DNA from: Thermothelomyces thermophilus ATCC 42464
Taxonomy: Eukaryota > Ascomycota > Sordariomycetes > Sordariales > Chaetomiaceae
Direction of reading: 5' to 3'
Length of the DNA stretch: 64,000 nucleotides
Assembly (NCBI RefSeq): GCF_000226095.1
Contig: NC_016478.1
Coordinates: 3,586,001 to 3,650,000, forward strand
Position numbers and translations under genes: made by a program. The notes below the pieces were generated by a model that made no database searches, was not told the DNA's origin, and was given only the letters and a program-made list of their open reading frames with translations. Positions 55,598 to 64,000 of this stretch are shown here, piece by piece. Every line of letters starts with the position of its first letter. Positions within the stretch are counted from its first letter, which is position 1.

Positions 55598-56869
55598 CTA
55601 CGTGACTATAAAACCCCACTGTCCTAAGGCTAGGAGAATCGAAGCTGGTGGTGTATATTCTCCTGCTATATCCCATTCGGCAAGACCTGTCTCTAGGTCT
55701 ATAGTGACCAGTTCGGAGTACGGTACTTGTTCGTCTTTACCGTTGCCATCGTATCCGAGACTGTCTGTATTACTGCCCTTGTCTTTGTAGCTTGTAGCCG
55801 TTACTTTGATAACGTCCTTAATAATTTCGTCAATAGCCGTAATTTCCTTTCTAGGGGCTAGTTTCCATTCTTTCTTCGGGCTCTGGCATTCTCGCTTGTA
55901 GTGTCCTTTCTTTCTATAGTTATAGTAGGTAACATTAGACTTGTCTTTGGTCATCTTCTTCTAATCTTACTTCTATGCTATATCTATATCTATAGCTCTA
56001 GGGTACGTCCTGTACGAGGTACTGACGTATGCTTACTTTTTCTTGTTATTAGCCTTAACCATGGTTCCGTTTATTTGACCTCGTTTCTGTTGCTCTCGTG
56101 CGTAGAGTTGATCATCGATTCTGATAGCTTGTATAATATATTCATCTAGGGTCTTAGGCTGATCGTACTTATATAGCTCGTCTTTAACCTTTTCCTTTAA
56201 GCCGTTATAGAACAGTTACATCAATGCCTCGTCGTTAAGCTGAGACTTGAGTATGTCCTATCTAAACTATACGGCGTAGGAGGCTACTAACTTAGTCTAT
56301 CGGAGATTGGCGAGTCTTTCTTACATATAAATCTTCTCGTCTTTATCGCTAAAAACCTTCCGAAGCTCTTCTTCGAAACGGTCGTAAGATCGGAAGACTG
56401 CCTGTATAAACGCGTCTCGATTGTCTTCGTCTTCCTCTGTAAGATAGTCGTTCCATATAGGCTCGAACCATCTAAGTGCCTTGCCCTCTAGTCTCATAGC
56501 TACATAGAGGACTTTGGCTTTATCGTCTAGAAACTTATCGTTATTAAGCTAGAAGTAGGATCAGAGGTTTGTTAGGAATCCTATGAGATCCTCCTTAGTT
56601 CCTCCGTATTTGCCAGGTAGTTCGATCTTGATACGCTTCGCTTTAGCGCCCTCGAGTGCCTCGATTTTGGCGTAGGCCTCGTTGACCAACTTCTGCAAGT
56701 ACTTTTCGCGGTTCTCGAGTTCCTTGATTCGAGCTTAAGTAGCCTTATCTCTCTGGTCTAACTCCTAGATCCGCTGCTAGAGTTGACCAAGCTAAGCGAG
56801 CAGCTATTCGGCCGTGACGTTGGTAGCCATGTCGATGTCGAGGTCGAAGTCACCTCCGTTCTAAACCAT
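55598..56869 (-). pseudogene. Gag pseudogene of copy 2
   Basis: ATG at 56869, followed by an early TAG at the third codon and a second in-frame ATG soon after. The Gag-like helical region ends in a zinc knuckle near 55920-55880 (YYNYRKKGHYKREC), with two cysteines changed to Tyr. The last 118 codons are open. Confidence 0.82.
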
Positions 56870-56883
56870 GATAGAACAAAGGG

Positions 56884-56894
56884 AGTGGTAACAA
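56884..56894 (-). other. Primer-binding site of copy 2
   Basis: In element sense, TTGTTACCACT. It starts 2 nt after the LTR and is an exact 11-nt reverse complement of AGTGGTAACAA in the LTR (57078-57068). This fits Tf1-style self-priming. Confidence 0.75.
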
Positions 56895-56896
56895 CG

Positions 56897-57347
56897 TGTA
56901 ACGAACCTAACTCAGACTTCTTCTGAAAGGGTCCAGACGGAGGCGGGCTAAGCGTGACGAGTAGGCGGGTCGTCTGAGGGATTTGGTGAAGCCAAAGGGT
57001 TTATAACAATACTAGAGTTATCTCTCACAGTAATTAGCAATGCTTGGTATAAGTACTGTGATTGTGATTGTTACCACTGGTGAACTCCTAGAGTCTACTA
57101 TAACGAGTGACTATTTACATGTATATATACTCCTCCTGATCGCTTATGGCCTTCTTCGATCCTGTCCTTGGATTGCCTTTGGTAGCTAGCTATCCTCTGC
57201 TATCTTTCCCCTTTTGGCGATTGTTCGCCTGTGATAGCCTGCGCTCCCTAGCGATCCATGTCAGCCTCGCTTCGTGCCCTTCTTGATTGGTGGCTCATTT
57301 AGCCTGCTGCACCCTACCGGGTCGCGGTATATGGTTAGCTCGTGACA
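56897..57347 (-). repeat. 5' LTR of copy 2
   Basis: 451 bp, sense start TGTCACGAG. The predicted RNA start is AGTGGTAACAA at 57078, leaving about 270 bp of U3 and 182 bp of R-U5. The R-U5 half resembles copy 1; U3 does not. Confidence 0.93.
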
Positions 57348-57352
57348 CTAGT

Positions 57353-58040
57353 AGATATCCCCTTTACTAGCCGGCACGGGGTAAGTCACCAAGGGCTTAG
57401 GCGTATATTTAAGGGTTAAGAGTCCTCTAAAGCTCTCTATCTATTCGGTAAGTTTGTCTGTTACTTATATCTCTGCTATAAGAGTCTCTAGAACTAATTA
57501 CTCGCTTACAGGTTACATATTAGAGAGCTCCCTCACCCCCGAGTCTTGACCCTATTAGAGAGGTTAGTCTACCGCTAGACTCTCTTACGATAGAGATGGC
57601 TAAGCTACTATAATAGAGTCTTCCACTAGTTATCGGGTCCATTATAACGCTTCCTAGAGAAAATCGGTATCCTAGGAATCTTCGCTAAGATCGAATTAAT
57701 AGACTTCCTAGCTCGCCACCACTAGTAACGACTCTATCGGCTGCTCTTCGCCTAGATAATGGAAAGTCTTCTTATCGAAGCCAACGTTACAAGTTATAAT
57801 AACCCTATCGAGCTTAGATATCCAAATATAATAGATATTAGATATACGATATCCTATAAGATACCCTATCAGTCTATATAATAGTACCTTAAAGTCCTTT
57901 ATATATTACTTAGCTTCCCTATCCTTATAAAGGATATTATAATATACTAGCCTTATAGTAACTACAGATAAGCGTATAATATTCTATTTGACTACCTTAG
58001 GGAGGAAAAAGAGGAAAAATACAAGAGTCATATAGAGGAG
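57353..58040 (-). mobile_element. Ty1/Copia remnant, integrase end
   Basis: On the minus strand the sequence GYLIGYRISNIYYIW and VIITCNVGFD is typical of the end of a Copia integrase (GYLVGY and RDVVFDE blocks) leading to the linker before RT. The RT is beyond the chromovirus at 49734. It stops near 58040 where the sequence loses similarity. Confidence 0.7.
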
Positions 58041-58077
58041 TGCCTTTTAACTAATATATATATATATAACCTAGGTA

Positions 58078-58116
58078 GGGCCCGGTTAGGCTCTAGGTTA
58101 GGCGCTAACCGGGCCC
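58078..58116. repeat. Perfect 11-bp inverted repeat
   Basis: GGGCCCGGTTA at 58078-58088 and TAACCGGGCCC at 58106-58116 with a 17-nt loop. GC-rich inside AT-rich DNA. Function unknown. Confidence 0.75.
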
Positions 58117-58606
58117 TGGCCGCGTGTCTACCGGACGAGTTACGAATGAGTAACGAACGCTCTACAGACCTATAGGGCATACAGGAGTAGGGTAGGGTAG
58201 GTCTATTCTAGTGCCCGGGTAAAGCCTAGGCATTATCCAGCCAAGGTACAGCCTAGGCCTATAATATACCCCCCCCTTCTCTTTTTCGCGGTTGCCGGGC
58301 CGACCTGTCTTACATCCTACCCCTATATTAGTCCTATAAGTAGGTCTTATACCTTCCTTCCTTTATTACTATAATAATGTGACTTACGTGTATAATGGCG
58401 TGTCAAGCGCAAATAGGCAGCTATTTGAATTTAGATGAAAGCTAAGCTCCTTCCTTTTGTTGTTAGAATAACGCGACCCGCACGTGTAGTAGTAAGTTAC
58501 GTATATAATAAGCAATTTGCCTAGGTTATATATATTCCCCTACCGCCCTCCTCCTAATACTTATAAATACCTCCTCCTCTTCCTTCTTACTCCTAATTCT
58601 TTCTCT
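58117..58606. other. AT-rich unidentified stretch
   Basis: No frame or element end recognised. Possibly the truncated outer end of the Copia element. Confidence 0.4.
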
Positions 58607-58611
58607 TATAA

Positions 58612-59039
58612 TGTGACAAACCTAACTCAAACTTCTTCTAAAAGGGTTTAGACGAAGGTAGATTAAGCGGGACAAGTATACAGGTCGCCTAAGGGATTTA
58701 GTGAAGCTAAAGGGTTTATAACAATATTAGAGTTGTCTTTTATAGTAGTTAGCGGTACTTGGTATAAGTACTGTGATTATAGATTACTATCACTAGTGAA
58801 CTCCTAGAGTCTACTATAACGAGTGACTATCTATATGTATATATAATTCTAGGATCACTAATAGTCGTGGTAATCCTCCGTACTAGCTTACCTGGCTTAC
58901 ATCGTAAGCCAGTGATCCTCTGCTGGGATCATTTCTTGCCAAGTGTGATCCTATCCTGATTGGCCCATCATTCCTACTGTCCTATTGGCCTGTTAGGGAG
59001 GCGGCTTAGGCGGCGTCTTGTATGTATATTTTCGTGACA
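58612..59039 (-). mobile_element. Solo LTR of the copy-1 type
   Basis: 428 bp, same type and length as copy 1's LTRs, in minus orientation, with target duplication TATAA on both sides (58607-58611 and 59040-59044). It is the product of LTR-LTR recombination. Confidence 0.9.
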
Positions 59040-59044
59040 TATAA

Positions 59045-60563
59045 CTAACTCTCCTCTTCCTCTATACCCTTTAACTACCCTTGCCTCTTATAATTACGCT
59101 TGCTACCTATACCCTTATCGTGCTCTTAAAGTTTTTTTTTTTTAATTAGTATCTATCTAGTATATTAATAGCTACTAGTTTGCTTAGTGGTAATAGTAGT
59201 AGTTACTACCTTAATAGTAATAAGAATAAAGAGCGTTATATAAGTTTTCTCTATTTATACTAATTTTTGACCATTATATATATATATAAGGTATAGACTA
59301 ACTCCTTATTTTATAATATAAGAATGTTAACCTCTTCCTTAGTAGGTATATTATTAAAGGTAACTCTTCTAATAAGGAGTTTAAACTATAGCCTAAGAAG
59401 TAGTAATATTACCTACTATATATTAACCGACTTCTTAGAGGTAATAAGGTCAAGTACGTCTAGGGTTAGGGTACTTCCTATATAATGTATTATAGGAGCT
59501 ATAGGAGCTATATTTAGGATCTATAGCTCTAGGCTAATAACCTCTACCTATATATAAATATTAAGAAAATCGTAAGTTATTATAATACTAGTATTGCCCT
59601 TGCCCCCCCTACCTACTATAAGATTACTAACTAAGGCGCTTATTATACCGTCCTAATGCCTAAGTTCTTTATATTAGTATATTTATTCTCTACGCTCTTT
59701 AAGGCTACCTAGTCTAATTACTCGCCTAGATAGGCTACCTTTACCCCTACCTAGGCTATAAGTTCTTGTTATTTTAGTAACGACTTTACCCTAGTCACTA
59801 CTACTATTACCCCTAATACCCTTACCTACTATAGTGATATTGTCTAGCCTACTACTAGCTCTAACCCTACCCTATAAGCTATTAGACAGCTTATACACTA
59901 TACTATAATATAGAACGATAGTATACTATACTAGATATAGTATATAAATAAAAATATATTAACTTTAGTTAATACTAATGCTACCCTTATCGCCTACATC
60001 TTAGGCACCCTATTACCCGCCCCCCGCGCCTGCTCGAGCGTCTCTACACGCCCTATACCTATGCCGATCGACTTCCGCCATTCCCGCGCCTGCCGCTCTT
60101 CCTCGCCTATCGATCACGTAGTACGCCCGGTCTATAACCGTGACGACCCTACCCTTGCCACCGTAACCATTATTTTAGAAGGGGAGGATAAAGAGGAGGA
60201 GGTTATAGAGTAAGTACGTTATATACTAGTTAGTATATTTATTTTTGTTTTTATAATTAGACTATCTCTATAGGCACGTCTGTAATATAGTTATAATATG
60301 TCTGTAATACGACCGTAACGCGCCTGCCGCTTATTCGCCCTAAATTCGCCTACCTATGTGAAAAATTTATATTATTTGCTTTTATACTCTCCCCTACCTC
60401 CTATTCGTAACTAGTCTATTATAGTAATATACGTCTCCCTACTCCTATTCAAACGCGTTAAGCGCCTTAGTATTTTCTAGATTTTCTAATAGTTCCTAAG
60501 TTAGGGTATTATATCCCTTCCATTTTATTAGTATATTACGTCGATTTTTTCTTCCTTCTTCCC
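59045..60563. other. RIP-degraded unidentified DNA
   Basis: AT-rich. A plus-strand frame of about 60 codons, 60020-60211, is less damaged (basic, Ser/Arg/Pro-rich, then acidic EGEDKEEEVIE). No domain recognised; probably an old transposon remnant. Confidence 0.4.
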
Positions 60564-61015
60564 TATGACGAACCCAACTCAGACTTCTTCTAAAAGGGTT
60601 CAGACAGAGGTAAATTAAGCGGGACAAGCGTACAGGTCGTCTAAGGGATTCGGTAAAGCCAAAGGGTTTATAACAACACTAGAGTTATCTCTTACAGTAG
60701 TTAGCGATACTTAGTATAAGTATTATAATTGTAGGTTACTATTACTAGTAAACTCCTAGAGTCTACTATAACGAGTAATTATTTACATATATATATACTT
60801 CTGTCGGTCGCTTAAGGTCCCCTTCTAGCCTACCCCTGGATTGCCTTTGGTAGCTAGCTATCTTCCGCTATCTTTCCCTTTTGGCAATTGTTTGCCTGTA
60901 GTAGCCCGCGCTCCCTAGCGATCCCGTATCAGCCTCGCTCTATGCCCTTCTTGATTAGTAGCTCGTTTAGCCTGCTACGCCCTACCGGGTCGCAGTATAT
61001 AGTTAGCTTGTGACA
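60564..61015 (-). repeat. 3' LTR of copy 3
   Basis: About 452 bp, same type as copy 2, TATGACG at one end and GTGACA at the other. Followed by the polypurine tract and identical hairpin. Confidence 0.9.
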
Positions 61016-61133
61016 CGATGCCCCCTCTTTAGGGCTTTCGACCCGAAAGCTTCTTATGACTTGTTTTAAATACTATTAATACCCCTTCTTTTCCCTATAG
61101 GTAACATCCTTCTTCTGCTAGCTTCTTTCTACT

Positions 61134-61880
61134 ATAGCTGATCGTATTCCTAGGAACTGTTACAATCTTAAGCACGAACGACACGCTATTACGATCAAGA
61201 TTAAGCAAGAGGGTTACGAGGTTACTATACCTTATAAGCGTTATTAGAATATAAAGCCGTAAAAGCATTATATAATAATAGATAGTTTAAATAAGTATTA
61301 GAACTATATTTATATAGGTAAGAAGTATAGTAGCCTAAACGTTATAGATACCTATAGGTTCCTTATTATTTTCCTTTATAGTCCTAGGTTACTAACTATC
61401 TTAGTCCTTTCGAATTTGTTAGAGCAGGAAAAGGTTTCGAAAGAGATTACTAAGACCAAGGTGCTTCTTGCTTGGACGCTAAGCCGTTTAAGTCGATTAC
61501 GTCGTTTATAGCAATCTCTATACGATCGTGGTACCGAAGTTTTTCGTCGTAGCGTAGCTCGTCTAGAGGAGGAGGAAGAACTAGATACTCCTCTGCCGAT
61601 GTCAGAGATATAGGCCTTTACAGGTTAGGCTTAGGTGTTAGGTGCTTTTGACGTGCTCGATTAGGAATCGATTAGATTAGATCCTAGTCCTAATTCTAGC
61701 AGGTTCCCCTCTTTTTCTATTAGGGAATAGGCTTTAAAGCCGGTTCTTATAGCTGGTTAGGATTTTGCTAGTAGAACTGCTCTAGTTTCTTAGGGTAACT
61801 TAGGTTCTTAACTAGTTCCTATAAGTTATTTTCTAGTCTAAAATTAAGCTATTTAACTAGGTACTATAGTTCTCCATTGA
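61134..61880 (+). pseudogene. Antisense gene of copy 3
   Basis: Same frame from ATA to the shared CAT TGA TAA as copy 2, one codon shorter through a 3-nt indel in the Glu run. All six cluster positions (34, 37, 46, 55, 58, 65) are TAT. The intron, 61354-61404, keeps the branch and acceptor; its donor GT is now AT. Fifteen in-frame stops. Confidence 0.68.
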
Positions 61881-64000
61881 TAATATATAAATTTAGAATT
61901 TCTTTGACGTCCTATTCTTCCTCTTCGTCCTTTGCTTCGATATATATAGTAACCTTAGCGTTCTTTAGTACTAGTTTAAGAAGTAAAATATGAAAAACAT
62001 CTGTCTATAGTTGTATAGATAACGGTAACGATAATTAGTAGTTAGATATTAAGATTCGTTCTTTGATAACGAAGGGTCTAATCTGCTTAAAGTCTAGCTT
62101 TATACTTAGTTATTTAGTTTGTAAGTTTCGTATAATCAGGTAGACTTTGTCTCCCCTCTCTAGGCAAGGTTCTTTAAGCCTTTATTTATTATAGTAATTC
62201 TTCATTCTAGTTCTAATAAACTCGAGTTCCTTTTTAAGCTTCTTATATAGTACGTACATTTGTTCTACTTTGACTACTGCTCTCGGCACCGTGACCTCTA
62301 GTCCTTACCTAAGGTCTACTTCGTATCCGTAGTTTGCGAAGAATGGTATAACTTTGGTCGTTTCTATTGGCGTTATATTATAGGCGAGTTATACTATTAG
62401 CAATAGCATGACCTAGTCGTCTTGCTAGTAGTTGACATAAGAACGGAGGTACTGCTCGATAACTTGGTTTAGTCACTCCGTTTATCTATCGGTTTATAGG
62501 TAATATGCCGTTAACAGTTTGCTATTAATACCTAATTGTCGCATTAACGCTTGCTAGAACTTCGATACGAACTTAGTATCTCTATCGGTAATCTATTCCT
62601 ATAGCTAAGTATACATTAATACGAATTGCCAATAGATTATATCTGCTAACTATTCCACTATCTAGGACTCCTTATGGGGAAAGAAATATGCCTATTTAAT
62701 CAGGCAGTCTACTATAGTAAGAATACTATCGTAGATTACCCCTATAGCTATATCCTTAGATTTTAGTAGTTTCGTAATAAAGTCTATTATAACTAAACTC
62801 TATAGTTTGTCAGCTATTAGCAATAGCTAAAGTAGCCTATATAGCTTGTATTATACCATTTTACTTCAATTGTAGATATCGTAGTTCTATATAACTTTCT
62901 TAACTTATACCGTTAAGTATAGAAAGTCGTAGTATTTCTTAACTTATACGACAGTCTTCGTAACTCCTTTATATCCTCCGAGTTTTGACTCGTAGAGGTC
63001 TTAAATCATTTATAGCTGTTAATCTTTGTCGTAGATATATACTTTGCCTCGGTACTAGAGTTTCCTATCTTTTTCTTCTACTTCGTCAGGTACTACTAGT
63101 CCAGGTGTTGCTTAATATTGTACCTTGTTAATCCTTTCTTCTCGAAAGATTATATAACATTCTAGGAACGAGTCGAGTAGATTATCTTCTATGGGTATCT
63201 ACGTTTCGTGATGTAGCGTTCCGTCCATTCATTCCTTAAATAACGGTGGCGTTGTTTTTGTTTGTCCTTCTGTATAATCTGTTTGTCGGCTTAAGGCATC
63301 TACTTGTATGTTCTCTTTGCCCTTCTTATAGTAGATCTCAAAATTGAATTCTATAAGAAATTCTACCTATCGTATTTATTGTCTATTAAGCTCCTTTGTT
63401 ATTATAAAGTATCGCAAATTCTTATAATTTATATATACTTATATTAGTTTAATTGTACTACTAAGGTATAGTTACTATTCCTTAAAAGCTTCGATAATTA
63501 TAAGTAGTTCCTTATTATAGATTGGATAATTAAGATATAGTCTATTAAGCTTCTTTAAAAAGAAGGCTATAGGATATAGCTTCCCTTATTTGTCTTATTA
63601 TCCTAATTGTCCTCTAATAGCGTAGTCTAAAGCGTCCGTTTCCACCTTAAATGGCTTCTTAGGGTCTAGTAGTACTAGTACTAGATCTTTAGTAATGGCG
63701 TCACGGATCTACGTAAATGCTTACTTGTACTATTCTTCCCATTGGAATTTAGCGTTCTTCTTAGTAAGTTCGTACAAAGGTCGTACGATCGCTCTAAAGT
63801 TCCTAATAAACATCTAGTAGAAGTTTGTAAACCCGATGAAACTTCGTACTTCTATGACTAACGTCGGTCGTAGCTAATCCTTAATGGTTTCGACCTTTGA
63901 AGGTTCTATTTGGATTTGTCCTGGGGATATTTCGTATCCTAAAAACACCGTTTTCCTAATATAGAATTCACTCTTTTCCTTGTTAACTAATAGCTTATAT
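61735..64000 (-). pseudogene. Partial pol pseudogene of copy 3
   Basis: From the window end leftward: RT (incomplete, before the YLDD motif), RNase H, integrase and chromodomain, recognised by alignment by eye to copy 2. Numerous stop codons. Confidence 0.8.

Larger units (their letters stand above)
49735..57347 (-). mobile_element. Full-length Ty3/Gypsy chromovirus, copy 2
   Basis: Minus-oriented, 7613 bp, with 451-bp LTRs at both ends and target duplication CTAGT (49730-49734 and 57348-57352). Its LTR ends are TATGACG..GTGACA on the plus strand. Of the three copies it is the least RIP-damaged: the RT active site YLDDILIFS is intact (53255-53229) and gag still starts with ATG (56869). It still has many in-frame stops and is unlikely to be active. 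It interrupts a Copia element, so it is younger than that element. Confidence 0.95.
60564..64000 (-). mobile_element. Ty3/Gypsy chromovirus copy 3, cut by window end
   Basis: Minus-oriented, beginning with its 3' LTR and running through antisense gene, chromodomain, integrase, RNase H and part of RT before the window ends. Same type as copy 2 but more RIP-damaged: more TAG/TAA in every domain. Confidence 0.9.

Noticed and set aside
39317-64000. Functional retrotransposon proteins
   Set aside because: Every copy has multiple stops; none encodes a complete polyprotein.
1-64000. CRISPR arrays, telomere repeats, rRNA genes
   Set aside because: No regularly spaced repeats, no TTAGGG arrays and no rRNA-like sequence were seen.

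Overview
This is nuclear DNA of a filamentous ascomycete. The evidence is short GT-AG introns (about 50-130 nt) with CTGAC/CTAAC-type branch sites, high G+C at third codon positions, a HET-domain gene, a fungal Zn2Cys6 regulator and RIP-mutated retrotransposons. A sordariomycete (perhaps Sordariales) is my inference; no marker here fixes the species.

The window has two very different halves. Positions 1 to about 38.9 kb are gene-bearing and GC-rich. In order they hold: a 1166-aa conserved fungal protein of unknown role (+); a HET-domain protein (+); a mitochondrial DUF1992/DNAJC28-type protein (-); a GNAT acetyltransferase (-); a 5 kb gene-poor gap; a Zn2Cys6 regulator (+) followed 0.5 kb downstream by a TauD/TfdA-type dioxygenase (+), possibly a regulator-enzyme pair; an atypical protein kinase (+) whose frame continues past its stop; an Mgs1/WRNIP1 AAA+ ATPase (-); the Fe-S assembly factor Isa1 (-); an ARMH3/DUF1741 Golgi-type protein with five exons (-); and a 665-aa low-complexity protein (-). 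A 3.4 kb gene-free stretch rich in the motif TACGGAGTA closes this half.

Positions 38.9-64 kb are AT-rich and consist of retrotransposons damaged by RIP. There are two full-length Ty3/Gypsy chromoviruses with 5-bp target duplications: 39317-46871 (+, TGTTA) and 49735-57347 (-, CTAGT). A third copy starts at 60564 and runs off the window end. A solo LTR lies at 58612-59039 (TATAA). The second chromovirus sits inside an older Ty1/Copia element, whose RT/RNase H lies on one side and integrase end on the other. Gag-PR-RT-RNaseH-INT-chromodomain can be followed in all but the cut copy.

The most interesting signal is a gene on the antisense strand between the end of pol and the 3' LTR of each chromovirus copy. 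It encodes a six-cysteine cluster with Zn2Cys6-like spacing followed by a charged coiled coil, and appears to carry a small intron in the antisense direction. In one copy the two halves are in different frames and join only if that intron is removed. The elements also show an 11-nt match between the LTR and the primer-binding site, as in Tf1-type self-priming, and a duplicated C-x4-C-x2-H motif between Gag and protease.
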